This document shows, piece by piece, positions 27,368-36,536 of a stretch of DNA of 64,000 bases; position 1 is the stretch's first letter, and every line of letters begins with the position of its first letter. The position numbers and the translations under genes are program-made. This DNA comes from Chryseobacterium sp. GTDB taxonomy: Bacteria; Bacteroidota; Bacteroidia; Flavobacteriales; Weeksellaceae. The notes under the pieces were generated by a model. That model was given only the letters and a program-made list of their open reading frames with translations. It was not told the origin of the DNA and searched no databases. The stretch is taken from assembly GCF_029240215.1 (NCBI RefSeq), contig NZ_JARBTK010000001.1:806001-870000 (forward strand), given 5' to 3'.

Positions 27368-27503
27368 TTATACTTTATCTTTTATCTGATGTGCCTGAAA
27401 AATTAATAGTGCTTCCTTTTGAAGAATAAAGATTTCTATTTTTTATCAATTCTCTGTCGAAACAATATCACTTTCCTTCTATAAAATCCTCTCGTTTGTC
27501 TAT

Positions 27504-27511
27504 TAGATTTG
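27504..27511 (+). promoter_or_regulatory. -7 box before the second efflux operon
   Basis: TAGATTTG fits TAnnTTTG and lies 48 bases before the tolC-like start. No TTG lies at the usual -33 distance, so activator dependence is possible. Confidence 0.35.
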
Positions 27512-27559
27512 ATGTTGATTTCTGTCTGATGCAATTTTGCTTCGTAAAACAGACAAAAA

Positions 27560-28864
27560 ATGAAACCATATCTCATCATATTATTTTTCATCGGAATCCT
27601 TGCTCCTGCTCAAAAAGTCTGGACACTTCAGGACTGTATTGATTACGCAGTTAAGAATAATATTACCGTCAAAAAGAAAGTGTTTGACAAAACAACTGCC
27701 GAGCTTAATTTTCAACAGCAGAAAAACAATAAACTTCCTACGATTTACGGTTCTTCTTCGGTTGGGTTGACCAATGGTTCCAGTGTCGATCCCATTACAA
27801 GTTCTTTCGTCAATCAGAATGTTTTTTCGAACAGTTTTGGTTTGAGTGGAGACGTAACCATTTATCAGGGAAATAAGCTGAATCTTCAAATCGAACAGAA
27901 TAAGATGCTTGTCGGACAATCTGAATTGTACCAGAAACAGGCAGAAAACAGTATTGTTCTGAATGTTTTAGATGCTTATCTTCAGTCTTTATACTATTAT
28001 GAAGGTATTGAAAGTGCAAAATATGCAGCCAACTCCTCGGCTGAAGAACTGAAACTAACGCAAACCAAATACAAAAACGGAGCAATTTCAAAACTAGATC
28101 TTGCAGATGTGGAAACTCAGGATGCCCAAAATCAATATACACTTGTGAATAGCGAGAATCTTTACAATCAGCGGGTTTTGAAGCTGAAACAACTTTTGGA
28201 ATTAGACCCAAGTGTAGATTTTCAAATTGAAAAAGTGACTCTGAATGATTTGATGGAATCGATTCCTGACAAACAAACGGTTTTTGCTCAGGCCATCGAA
28301 AATCTTCCTGATCTTAAAATTTATGATGCGCAAAATGAGATTCTCGCAAATGCGTTACAAATTACGAAGACAGGTTATTTGCCAACACTTTCGGCAAGCG
28401 CAAGTTTGAATACTGGCTACACAAGCACTCAGGATTATGGATATTTTAATCAGTTTAAAAATAATTTCAATAAATCCGTTAGTTTGTCTCTGAACATCCC
28501 GATTTTCTCAAAAAAACAGAACGATACGAATGTGAAACTGGCTAAAATAGATATAGAACAAAATAAACTGGATAAAATCAGTGCAAGTAAAACTTTATAT
28601 TCAAGTATCGAAACGGCTTGGCAAAATGCAGTCGCAAATCAGGCTCAGCAAAAATCTTCTAAAGTAGCAAGAGATAATGCAAAACTTGCTTACGATCTGG
28701 CCAGTAAGAAATACGAATTCGGAGGCTTGACCACGACGGAACTTTCGGTAAGCAGAAATACATATCTCACCAATGAACAAACCTATCTTCAATCAAAATA
28801 TATGGCAGTTCTGTACAGCCAATTGCTGAATTTTTATCAAGGTAAAACTCTGACAACAAATTAA
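27560..28864 (+). CDS. TolC-family outer membrane protein (MacAB-type system)
   Basis: 434 residues with a Sec signal ending near APAQ. OEP repeats with WTLQDCIDYAVKNN at the start of the mature part, a hallmark of Bacteroidota TolC proteins, and long helices rich in Gln and Asn. It begins a second export operon: adaptor (28 bases on), ABC ATPase, permease and a LytTR pair. It probably forms the outer-membrane exit for the MacAB-like pump. Only distantly similar to the TolC at 3743-5107. Confidence 0.88.
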   Translation: MKPYLIILFFIGILAPAQKVWTLQDCIDYAVKNNITVKKKVFDKTTAELNFQQQKNNKLPTIYGSSSVGLTNGSSVDPITSSFVNQNVFSNSFGLSGDVTIYQGNKLNLQIEQNKMLVGQSELYQKQAENSIVLNVLDAYLQSLYYYEGIESAKYAANSSAEELKLTQTKYKNGAISKLDLADVETQDAQNQYTLVNSENLYNQRVLKLKQLLELDPSVDFQIEKVTLNDLMESIPDKQTVFAQAIENLPDLKIYDAQNEILANALQITKTGYLPTLSASASLNTGYTSTQDYGYFNQFKNNFNKSVSLSLNIPIFSKKQNDTNVKLAKIDIEQNKLDKISASKTLYSSIETAWQNAVANQAQQKSSKVARDNAKLAYDLASKKYEFGGLTTTELSVSRNTYLTNEQTYLQSKYMAVLYSQLLNFYQGKTLTTN

Positions 28865-28892
28865 TAAAAAAACGAATCAAAATATCAAGATT

Positions 28893-30149
28893 ATGAATCC
28901 AAAATATAAAAAATACTTCAAAAATTCCATTATTGTTCTTGTTTCGATAATTGTTATTTTCTTCGTTTACAAATTTTTCGCAACGAAAAAAGAAACCAAT
29001 ATTGCTGTTCAGACCATAAAAATGTCTAAGCAGAGTGTTACGACTTCCGTTACTGCAACGGGAACTGTAGAACCGGTTGACCAGGTGGATGTGGGAACGC
29101 AGGTTTCGGGAATCATCAATCATATTTATACAGATTATAATTCTCAAGTTAAAAAAGGTCAGCTTTTGGCAGAATTGGACAAAACCAATCTTCAGGAATC
29201 TGTGAATAATGCTTTGGCTCAATATAATGCGGCTCTTAACGAACTGAATTATTACCAGCAGAATTACAACCGTCAAAACAATATGTTCAAATCCGGTGTT
29301 ATCAGCAAAGCAGATTACGAACAGGCGGCTTACCAGGTTAAAAATTCTCAGCAAACGGTAAGTCAGAGAAAAACAGCTTTGGCCCAGGCAAGAACCAATT
29401 TGAGTTATGCAAATATTTATGCTCCGATTGACGGAATTATCCTGAGCAGAGAAGTAGAAGAAGGACAAACCGTTCAGGCGAGTATGACGACTCCAACACT
29501 TTTCAAAATTGCAAAAGACATTACCAAAATGCAGGTGGAAGCTGATGTAGATGAGGCCGATATAGGCGGAGTAGAAGTTGGTCAGCGTGTTAGTTTCACA
29601 GTAGATGCTTATCCTCAGGAAGAATTCAGTGGTCGTGTTCGTCAGGTTCGTTTGTCGGCAACTACTACATCCAATGTGGTGACTTACACCGTCATCATTG
29701 ATGCAGATAATCCTGAACAAAAATTAAAACCAGGACTTACCGCAACCATTACGATTTATACTCAGGAATTGAAGGACATTAATACGGTTCCCGCTTCTGC
29801 AATTGCTTTCAGTCCGGATGCGGAAATGTTGAAGAAATATTATCAGCAGAATCAGATCACAGCAAAAATCCCTGAAATCAAAACCGGAAAAAACAAAGAA
29901 AAATACATTTGGATTAAAAATAACGATGGAAGTCTTTCACAGAAATTAATCACAATCGGAATCAATGACGGTATTAATATTCAGGTAAAAAGCGGATTGT
30001 CAGGAAAAGAACAAATCGTAACATCTCTTGAAGAACAACAGGAAGCTGTTGCAAAATCAGAAGACGGAAGCAGTCCGTTTATGCCGAAAAGACCAAGTAA
30101 TAACAACAAGAAATCTGGTTCAGACCCAGGTCCGCCTAAAGGAAATTGA
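28893..30149 (+). CDS. MacA-like periplasmic adaptor (HlyD family)
   Basis: 418 residues. A single N-terminal membrane anchor (about 8-28), a lipoyl half motif around VDVGTQVSGIINHIY, a coiled-coil hairpin with NYNRQNNMFKSGVISKADYE, the second lipoyl half (YAPIDGIILSREVEEGQTVQ) and a beta-barrel region. The Pro/Asn/Lys-rich tail (PFMPKRPSNNNKK) is low-complexity. It connects the MacB-like permease to TolC. Followed after 99 bases by the ATPase gene. Confidence 0.9.
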   Translation: MNPKYKKYFKNSIIVLVSIIVIFFVYKFFATKKETNIAVQTIKMSKQSVTTSVTATGTVEPVDQVDVGTQVSGIINHIYTDYNSQVKKGQLLAELDKTNLQESVNNALAQYNAALNELNYYQQNYNRQNNMFKSGVISKADYEQAAYQVKNSQQTVSQRKTALAQARTNLSYANIYAPIDGIILSREVEEGQTVQASMTTPTLFKIAKDITKMQVEADVDEADIGGVEVGQRVSFTVDAYPQEEFSGRVRQVRLSATTTSNVVTYTVIIDADNPEQKLKPGLTATITIYTQELKDINTVPASAIAFSPDAEMLKKYYQQNQITAKIPEIKTGKNKEKYIWIKNNDGSLSQKLITIGINDGINIQVKSGLSGKEQIVTSLEEQQEAVAKSEDGSSPFMPKRPSNNNKKSGSDPGPPKGN

Positions 30150-30248
30150 TTTGGTTAAGAGTTGGCGGTCGATAGTTAATAGAACATCAATCGTTAAATC
30201 TCAACTAAAAAAATCCATCAACCATCAACAGTAAACCAACAACTACAA

Positions 30249-30986
30249 ATGAAACCCATCATCAAAATAGAAAACCTGAAACGCGAATTCAAAATGGGCG
30301 ATGAGATCGTTCACGCTCTCAAAGGAATTAATTTGACCATCAACGAAGGTGAATTTGTGACGATTATGGGAGCCAGCGGCTCGGGGAAATCAACCTTCCT
30401 CAACGTTTTGGGATGCCTGGATCAGCCAAGCTCCGGAACTTACGAACTGGACGGGGTTTTGGTAAAAGGTCTGAACAAAGATCAGTTAGCAGAAATCAGA
30501 AATACGAAAATCGGATTCATATTTCAGTCTTATAACTTATTGGCCAGAACCAGCGCGCTGGAGAATGTAGAGTTGCCTTTGCTCTACAACTCCAAAGTGT
30601 CGGCGGAAGAGAGAAGGGAGCGCGCTGTGAAGGCCTTAAAACAAGTCGGTTTGGAAAGCAGAATGAGTCACGTTCCGAGCCAGCTTTCCGGCGGACAGCA
30701 ACAGAGAGTGGCGATTGCCAGAGCGTTGGTCAACCATCCGATTATCCTTTTGGCAGACGAAGCAACAGGGAATCTCGATACCAGAACTTCTTACGAAGTG
30801 ATGAATCTTTTTCAGCAACTGAATGACGAAGGAATTACTATCGGATTCGTAACACACGAAGAAGACATTGCAAGATTCAGCAAAAGAACCGTGATTTTGC
30901 GAGACGGAATCATCAAAGAAGACAAATTGGTACAAAACCGAATGATTGCTAAAGACGAATTATTAAAACTTCCAAAAGCAGAATAA
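30249..30986 (+). CDS. MacB/LolD-type ABC transporter ATP-binding protein
   Basis: 245 residues. Walker [10 protein letters not shown] (41-49), Q-loop FQSYNLL (93-99), signature [12 protein letters not shown] (147-158), Walker [11 protein letters not shown] (166-175) and the switch His in VTHEE. It drives the permease encoded 363 bases downstream. In E. coli MacB the ATPase and permease are fused, whereas here they are separate genes with an unusual spacer (31071-31335) between them. Confidence 0.92.
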   Translation: MKPIIKIENLKREFKMGDEIVHALKGINLTINEGEFVTIMGASGSGKSTFLNVLGCLDQPSSGTYELDGVLVKGLNKDQLAEIRNTKIGFIFQSYNLLARTSALENVELPLLYNSKVSAEERRERAVKALKQVGLESRMSHVPSQLSGGQQQRVAIARALVNHPIILLADEATGNLDTRTSYEVMNLFQQLNDEGITIGFVTHEEDIARFSKRTVILRDGIIKEDKLVQNRMIAKDELLKLPKAE

Positions 30987-31070
30987 TTATTTGTGTAGTT
31001 CAGCCTGGCTGCTGTAATTCAATATAAAATAGAAACTTGTTCAATTTATATATTTAGTGAACACAAATGA

Positions 31071-31151
31071 ATGAAGTTAACTTTTTGCAAAACCAAAAAT
31101 GCTGACGAAAATGAAGATGCAGTGAAGAAAGAAAATGAAACCGACAAATGA
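31071..31151 (+). CDS. Possible 26-codon leader peptide
   Basis: ATG 31071 to TGA 31149-31151, encoding a very charged peptide (MKLTFCKTKNADENEDAVKK, then ENETDK). It is too short for a family match. It spans the left arm of a long-range inverted repeat whose right arm is followed by eight T residues, which would fit a leader peptide of an attenuator. Translation is unproven. Confidence 0.3.
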   Translation: MKLTFCKTKNADENEDAVKKENETDK

Positions 31152-31191
31152 GAAGACAATGAAGAGGTCGGTTTTGCAAAAAGTTTTTTTT
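31079..31191 (+). promoter_or_regulatory. Candidate attenuator between ATPase and permease genes
   Basis: AACTTTTTGCAAAACC (31079-31094) is perfectly complementary to 31170-31185, with 75 bases between. The competing pair AAACCGAC (31138-31145) and GTCGGTTT (31167-31174) overlaps the right arm, so the two stems exclude each other. T8 at 31184-31191 follows. The arrangement suggests a conditional terminator; the regulatory role is inference. Confidence 0.4.
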
Positions 31192-31197
31192 AAATAA

Positions 31198-31335
31198 AAC
31201 TCTCGCTAATTAAGCAGATTTCGCAAGTCTGCAAAATCAAAAAATCTGCGAGAGACTAATTGCTGAGTGCAAAATCTTAGCGACTTTAAAAAAGGTAGGT
31301 TGAAAAAAAATCTTAGTGCCTTTGCGTTAAAAACC
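31198..31335. repeat. Intergenic repeat-like segment before the permease gene
   Basis: Contains an inverted pair CTCTCGC (31200-31206) / GCGAGAG (31248-31254) with GCAGATTTCGC and AATCTGC variants between, and two copies of AAATCTTAG-C/T-G-n-CTTT (near 31272 and 31308). Segments of this type (CTCGC..TTAAGCAGATTT, TTAGTGCCTTTGCGTTAAA) are, to my knowledge, common between Chryseobacterium genes; that part is from memory. Confidence 0.45.
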
Positions 31336-31349
31336 AAAAATCAAAAAAA

Positions 31350-32567
31350 ATGAATTTCACCAATTTATTAAAAATAGCCTGGAAAGCCATTCTCCTCAAC
31401 AAAACCAGAGCAATGCTGACGATGCTCGGGATTATCATTGGCGTGGCATCCGTGATTGCAATGCTGGCAATTGGAGAAGGCTCCAAAGAAAGTATCAAAA
31501 AAAACATTTCAAGTATGGGCGCAAATCTAATCACGATTCGTCCCGGTGCAGGAATGATGGGCGGCGTTCGTTCAGATGCATCCGATACACAGACTTTGAC
31601 GATGGCAGATTATAACGCTCTGAAATCTCAGGCAAAATTAATCAAAGACATTTCACCATTGGTCAACGGAAACGGACAAAGTATTGCGGGATCCAACAAC
31701 TGGCCGACTTCCATTTATGGCGCTTCGCCGGAATATCTTAAAATCCGGGATTGGAATGTGGAAGAAGGTTCTATGTTTACACAGGACGATGTGGAAGCCT
31801 ATTCCAAAGTTGCCGTAATAGGAAAAACCGTTCAGGAAAATCTTTTCCCGAATGAAAACCCTATCGGGAAAATGATACGTTTTAAGAATATTCCGTTCAA
31901 AATAATCGGGGTTTTGAAAGAAAAGGGAGAAAACACATTTGGTCAGGATCAGGATGATATTATCATTGCGCCTTACACGGCAGTTCAGAAAAGGATATTG
32001 GCTCAGACGTTCCTTCAGTCAATTGTTGCATCATCTGTGAGTGAAGAAAATTCTGAACAGGCGGTGAACGAGATCACATCAATTATGGAAGACCAGCATA
32101 AGATAAAACCTGATGAAGACAACGATTTCAATGTTTCTTCCCAACAGGAGCTTATTTCCACATTCAGTTCCACAAGCGAGATGCTGACTGTTCTTTTGGT
32201 CGCCATTGCAAGTATTTCATTAATCGTTGGTGGGATTGGAATTATGAATATTATGTACGTTTCCGTAAAAGAACGAACCAGGGAAATTGGACTTAGAATG
32301 GCAATTGGTGCAAAAAGCAAGGATATTTTGATGCAGTTTTTGATAGAATCTGTTCTCATTTCAATTACCGGAGGTGTTTTGGGCGTCATCATTGGTCTGC
32401 TTACGACTTTTGGTATCAAACAATTTGCAGGCTGGCCGGTGAGCATTACGATGAGTTCTATTGTAATATCTTTCGCAGTTTGTACGATTACTGGTGTGTT
32501 TTTTGGATGGTATCCTGCCAGAAAGGCTGCTCAGGCAGATCCTATCACAGCTTTGAGATATGAATAA
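31350..32567 (+). CDS. MacB-type ABC permease (FtsX/MacB_PCD)
   Basis: 405 residues. N-terminal membrane helix (TMLGIIIGVASVIAMLAIGE), a ~200-residue periplasmic MacB_PCD domain (DISPLVNGNGQ, YLKIRDWNVEEG), then three helices of the FtsX fold with the conserved VKERTREIGLRMAIGAKSKD motif. It works with the separate ATPase (30249-30986), MacA-like adaptor and TolC to export a peptide, lipid or macrolide-like substrate by a mechanotransmission mechanism. A LytTR kinase/regulator pair follows, which may sense the same stress. Confidence 0.9.
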   Translation: MNFTNLLKIAWKAILLNKTRAMLTMLGIIIGVASVIAMLAIGEGSKESIKKNISSMGANLITIRPGAGMMGGVRSDASDTQTLTMADYNALKSQAKLIKDISPLVNGNGQSIAGSNNWPTSIYGASPEYLKIRDWNVEEGSMFTQDDVEAYSKVAVIGKTVQENLFPNENPIGKMIRFKNIPFKIIGVLKEKGENTFGQDQDDIIIAPYTAVQKRILAQTFLQSIVASSVSEENSEQAVNEITSIMEDQHKIKPDEDNDFNVSSQQELISTFSSTSEMLTVLLVAIASISLIVGGIGIMNIMYVSVKERTREIGLRMAIGAKSKDILMQFLIESVLISITGGVLGVIIGLLTTFGIKQFAGWPVSITMSSIVISFAVCTITGVFFGWYPARKAAQADPITALRYE

Positions 32568-32714
32568 AAAACTTTTAATTTTAATAATGAAAAAGAACAA
32601 TGCTGGGAAAATTCTTAAATTCACTTCTTCGAAACTTCCACAGATCCAAAATTTTTAAAGGATTGAGTAAGTTTAAATTTTAAAATAAAAAATAATCAAT
32701 AATATCAAAAATAA

Positions 32715-33743
32715 ATGCTCAATCTAAAAAATAAAAGCCTCGAAATCAGCCTTCATCTTTTGATCTGGCTGGTTTTATTCTTTCTTCCAGCCGCATTTTC
32801 TATAGGGTCAGAAGGAAGCTGGGGAGATATTTTTCAGCATTTTTGGTTGCAGCTTATTTTTTTGGCGATCATTTTTTATGTCAATTATTTTGTATTGATA
32901 AAATGGTTTTTCTCGGACAAAAAATCGGTTTATTTTCTTACAAATATGGCTTTAATTCTTGTTTTAATTTATTTCAGGAACGAAATTTTTGATTTTTTTG
33001 AAGAAGGGAAACCCAAAGGTTTCCGGGATAAAAACCCTCCAGTTGGGTTGCGTTACTTTATAGACTTTATGATCTATCTGATTCCTGTTGCATTTTCAAT
33101 TGCCATCAGTTCCGGAAAAAAAATGCAGAAAGCTGAAGAAATGAAAATCGAAGCAGATAATATTAAACTACAAGCCGAACTTCAGCATCTGAAATACCAA
33201 TTGCAGCCACATTTTTTCTTCAATGCGCTCAATAATATTTATTCATTAATAGATTTTGCGCCAGATAGAGCCAAGCAAAGCCTTCACAGTCTGAGCAAAC
33301 TAATGCGACATCTTTTGTACAAAACCGATGTTGAAAAAATAAGCCTTTCCGAGGAGATTGATTTTCTGAATAAATATATCAGTTTGATGTCACTTCGATT
33401 GAATGATAAAACTAAAGTTTACACCAACTTTCCAACAAAAATTCCTAGCCTGGAAGTTGTACCATTGCTGTTTATTTCGATTGTTGAGAATGCCTTCAAA
33501 CACGGCGTTTCTGCAACGCAGCCTTCGGATATTAATTTTAAAATGGAAATTTTGGAGGATGAAATTCATTTCACTGCTTCCAACTCCAATTTTCCTAAAA
33601 CCGATACTGACAAAAGCGGTTCGGGAATTGGTGTGGAGAATCTGCAGAAAAGACTTAATTTGCTTTATCCCGAGAAGCACGAGTTTCATTCTTGTTTAAA
33701 TGACGGAATGTACATTGCGGAAGTGAAATTGAAAACGAAATAG
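32715..33743 (+). CDS. LytS/YehU-type sensor histidine kinase
   Basis: 342 residues. Four N-terminal membrane helices (to about residue 135), a linker coiled coil, then the His_kinase domain with H166 in YQLQPHFFFNALN and ATP-binding motifs SIVENAFKHG and SGIGVENLQKR. It is transcribed with the LytTR regulator 3 bases downstream. The pair follows the MacAB-like genes in the same direction and may control them. The signal is unknown. Confidence 0.9.
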   Translation: MLNLKNKSLEISLHLLIWLVLFFLPAAFSIGSEGSWGDIFQHFWLQLIFLAIIFYVNYFVLIKWFFSDKKSVYFLTNMALILVLIYFRNEIFDFFEEGKPKGFRDKNPPVGLRYFIDFMIYLIPVAFSIAISSGKKMQKAEEMKIEADNIKLQAELQHLKYQLQPHFFFNALNNIYSLIDFAPDRAKQSLHSLSKLMRHLLYKTDVEKISLSEEIDFLNKYISLMSLRLNDKTKVYTNFPTKIPSLEVVPLLFISIVENAFKHGVSATQPSDINFKMEILEDEIHFTASNSNFPKTDTDKSGSGIGVENLQKRLNLLYPEKHEFHSCLNDGMYIAEVKLKTK

Positions 33744-33746
33744 AAA

Positions 33747-34472
33747 ATGAAAAAAATAACCTGCCTGATTGCCGACGACGAGCCAATGGCCCTGAATCTC
33801 ATAGAAAGTTATGTTCTGAAAACGCCTTTTCTGGAGCTGAAAGCTAAATGCAATAACGCTATCGAAGCAATGCAGTTTTTGGAAGAAAATAAAGATATTG
33901 ACTTGTTTTTTCTTGATATTCAAATGCCGGATTTGACAGGTCTTGAGTTTTCAAAACTGTTACCTCAAAAAAGTAAAGTGGTTTTTACAACAGCTTTTGA
34001 CCAATACGCAATTGACGGTTATAAAGTAAATGCACTCGATTATTTACTGAAACCTTTTGATTATAACGAATTCTTGAATGCATCTACAAAAGCCAGAAAT
34101 CATTTTGAATCTTTACAATCTGTTTCTGGTTCGAAATCAGAAAAAAAACAGGAATTTATTTTCGTGAAATCGGAATACAAGCAGATCAAAATCAATCTTT
34201 CTGAAGTGCTTTATATTGAAGGTCTCAAAGATTATGTGAAAATTTATCTGAAAGATAATCCAAAACCGATTCTGACTTTAATGAGTCTGAAAAAGTTGGA
34301 AGAAGAATTACCTTCTGAAAATTTTATGAGAATTCATCGCTCGTACATCATTGCGCTCGACAAAATAGAAGCCATCGAAAGAAATCAAGTCGTTATCGGA
34401 AAAGAACAAATAGTAATCGCTCCTAATTATAAAGATGGTTTGATGGAATATATTGGTGGAAAGAGTTTGTAA
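33747..34472 (+). CDS. LytTR-family response regulator
   Basis: 241 residues. The receiver has D57 in LFFLDIQMPDLTG, Thr in VFTTAF and Lys in LLKPFD; a linker precedes the LytTR DNA-binding domain (FIFVKSEYKQIKINLSEVLY, then NFMRIHRSYIIALDKIEAIE). It responds to the adjacent kinase. A similar but decayed receiver fragment lies at 37015-37102. Confidence 0.9.
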   Translation: MKKITCLIADDEPMALNLIESYVLKTPFLELKAKCNNAIEAMQFLEENKDIDLFFLDIQMPDLTGLEFSKLLPQKSKVVFTTAFDQYAIDGYKVNALDYLLKPFDYNEFLNASTKARNHFESLQSVSGSKSEKKQEFIFVKSEYKQIKINLSEVLYIEGLKDYVKIYLKDNPKPILTLMSLKKLEEELPSENFMRIHRSYIIALDKIEAIERNQVVIGKEQIVIAPNYKDGLMEYIGGKSL

Positions 34473-34479
34473 CTACTGA

Positions 34480-34645
34480 ATCCATTTATAAAATAAGTTA
34501 TGGAGTTGCTAACTTTGTTGGGAGTATAGTTTTTTGTCGATGATGATAAATCTAATAATTGCGAAATTCTTTCTAAATTTTCGACCAAATGTTTCGATAT
34601 TTCTTCGGTATCGGTACTAAACCGGAAAAAAAGATGATAATTCAC
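34480..34645 (-). pseudogene. Frameshifted remnant homologous to 16.1 kb
   Basis: The minus strand reads RFSTDTEEISKHLVENLERI and continues SQLLDLSSSTKNYTPNKVSN; upstream, a shifted frame gives FDKKHYDLGAEKERKESEL and SSFFP up to a T-rich stretch where the phase is lost. The DNA at 34566-34617 matches 16099-16151 closely. Probably a decayed gene of an unrecognised family present at least twice. Confidence 0.4.
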
Positions 34646-34700
34646 TTTCTTTCCGTTCTTTTTCAGCTCCTAAATCATAGTGCTTTTTATCAAAAATTTA

Positions 34701-35384
34701 TTATCCTTCATTTGAAAGTAATTTCCAGAAACTTATTTTCTTTCTTATCACAAACCCCAATTTCTCATACAGCCTAATAGCATTAACATTATTATCGGCA
34801 ACGTGCAGGTAAGGAATTTTGGATTCGTTGAATATTTTATTGCTTGCGTGGACGATGAGCTGTTTTGCATATCCTTTTCCTGTGTATTCAGGATGGGTAA
34901 CAATAGCACTTAATTCAGTGTATCCATCCATTTTCATTCTCTCTCCGGTAACTGCAACTAGTTGATCATTTTTGTAGATCCCATAATAATTTCCCAGATC
35001 GGCAGTTTTATTTTTGAAATATCCTGGCTGCACCATATTAACAAGCTTAAATAGTTGATCTTTTTGATCTTCTGTCTGAAGTACAATAATATTCTCATAA
35101 ATATCAAGGTCAATTCGTCTATCAAGAATCATTTGATCGCAGATCAATTCACTTTCTATTCGAACTTTGCTATTGATATCAGGTCTATTTCCAATTACAA
35201 AAAACTTGTCGGTAAAAGATGCGTATGTTGTGATTCCAGACTCTGTTTTTTCATTATTCAACGCACCACCGAAGGTACAATAATCAGGATTATAAAATTT
35301 TATCTGCTCATAGTCAACTGCAAAATTTGCATGAGTTTCCCTTAATGAATACCATGCCGGATTATCTAATTTGTCAAGATTCAT
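34701..35384 (-). CDS. GNAT-family N-acetyltransferase
   Basis: 227 residues. The C-terminal half carries the acetyl-CoA-binding GNAT core: LVAVTGERMKMDGYTELSAI, VTHPEYTGKGYAKQL (a Q/RxxGxG/A-like loop) and NAIRLYEKLGF. The N-terminal half is a less conserved extension, as in FR47-like acetyltransferases. It probably acetylates a small molecule or amino group in the cytosol; acceptor unknown. Monocistronic. Confidence 0.85.
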   Translation of the reverse strand: MNLDKLDNPAWYSLRETHANFAVDYEQIKFYNPDYCTFGGALNNEKTESGITTYASFTDKFFVIGNRPDINSKVRIESELICDQMILDRRIDLDIYENIIVLQTEDQKDQLFKLVNMVQPGYFKNKTADLGNYYGIYKNDQLVAVTGERMKMDGYTELSAIVTHPEYTGKGYAKQLIVHASNKIFNESKIPYLHVADNNVNAIRLYEKLGFVIRKKISFWKLLSNEG

Positions 35385-35594
35385 TTTAAATAATTAAAGT
35401 AAAGGATAAGATTTGAGATTGTAATTTACGAAAATCAAATGTATTCTTAATAACTATCTTAACCTCTAAAGTGATACTAAATTAAACTTTACAAATAAGA
35501 CAATTATATTTTCTGAAAATAAATTGTAGTTTTGATATATACCAAAATACAGCTTATGATTTGCAATAAAGTCAGCTAAACCAAAATTCGATGT

Positions 35595-36314
35595 ATGATA
35601 ACTTGTAAGAACTGTGGAAACATATTTGAAGGAAAATACTGTAACCAATGTGGTCAGTCTGCAACAACTAAACGTATTGACCATGAATTCCTTTGGGAAG
35701 ACATCCAACATGGTATACTACACTATGATAAAGGAATCGGCTATTCTCTGAAAAAGCTTTTTGAGGAGCCTGGTCATGTGATCAAAAGTTATATTGCGGG
35801 ACAACGAGTGAATCACTTCAGACCAATTTCAATGGTCATTATTTTAGCTACGGTTTATGCCTTGATCTATCACTTGCTTGATCTCAATAATCGCTCTGAT
35901 CTTGACGAATCCTCCGGACTGGTTTTAGAAAAGGTTTTTGAACATTATTACTGGTTTGTGGTCACTACAATTCCAATTTATGCATTGACAACCTACGTAA
36001 TTTTTAAAAAATCTGGGTATAACTTCTATGAATTTATAATTTTTGAGGCCTTTAAAACATCTCAACGGCTAGGAGTACACATACTTTTTTTACCCGTACT
36101 GTATTTTCTCAAAAATCAATCAGGTTTTAATATTGTTACTAATCTCCTGTTCTTCATCGATTTTATTTTAATTTTTTGGACGAATAAACAATTCTTTAAA
36201 ATGAGATGGATAGAGATCCTTTCACGAAGTATTTTAAGCTATATCATGTATTTGATCATCGCAATTTTATTCGTGGTTGCAATTCTTTTATTTTTGGGAG
36301 TTTCATTTGATTGA
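35595..36314 (+). CDS. DUF3667 membrane protein
   Basis: 239 residues. The N-terminal zinc ribbon CKNCGNIFEGKYCNQCGQ is followed by the conserved DHEFLWEDIQHGILHYDKGI and LFEEPGHVIKSYIAGQR-x-N-H-FRP, all hallmarks of DUF3667, then four to five membrane helices. This family is widespread in Bacteroidota and has no known function; the zinc ribbon is probably cytosolic. Its own transcription unit, facing the cold-shock gene. Confidence 0.9.
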   Translation: MITCKNCGNIFEGKYCNQCGQSATTKRIDHEFLWEDIQHGILHYDKGIGYSLKKLFEEPGHVIKSYIAGQRVNHFRPISMVIILATVYALIYHLLDLNNRSDLDESSGLVLEKVFEHYYWFVVTTIPIYALTTYVIFKKSGYNFYEFIIFEAFKTSQRLGVHILFLPVLYFLKNQSGFNIVTNLLFFIDFILIFWTNKQFFKMRWIEILSRSILSYIMYLIIAILFVVAILLFLGVSFD

Positions 36315-36480
36315 TTATGATCTTAAATAATAGATTTAACAAAAAGGTAAATCTGAAAAAGATTGCTTGATTAACTTGCTTTATTAAACAATTAACAAAC
36401 TATATTTACAGTTCTAAATAGCTCCTTAAGTAGCTGAGATAAGACAAATATCCAGCCTTAGGTTGAATAGAAAAATAAAA

Positions 36481-36508
36481 AAAGCAGATAAAATAAATTA
36501 TCTGCTTT
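36481..36508 (-). terminator. Terminator of the cold-shock gene
   Basis: AAAGCAGATAA (36481-36491) pairs perfectly with 36498-36508, 6-base loop. On the minus strand it is followed by TTTTTTTATTTTT; it lies about 30 bases after the cold-shock stop and may also end the DUF3667 transcript. Confidence 0.88.
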
Positions 36509-36536
36509 ATGTACCATATGATGGTTATTAATAAAG

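Larger units (their letters stand above)
26910..27559. other. Gap with two minus-strand gene remnants
   Basis: About 650 bases before the second tolC gene. Apart from the remnants at 27001-27174 and 27269-27367 and a -7-like box at 27504-27511, nothing is seen. Confidence 0.5.

Noticed and set aside
28767..29720. 317-codon minus-strand open frame
   Set aside because: Antisense to the end of the TolC gene and the MacA-like gene; its Ile/Phe/Ser-rich, Cys-rich composition is typical of a shadow frame.
30987..31349. Spacer considered as a CRISPR-like or tandem repeat array
   Set aside because: Only two imperfect direct copies and inverted pairs are present; there are no regular spacers and no cas genes.
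32590..32660. 23-codon frame (MKKNNAGKILKF) before the second LytTR kinase gene
   Set aside because: Too short, not coupled to a neighbour and without hydrophobic or other distinctive features.
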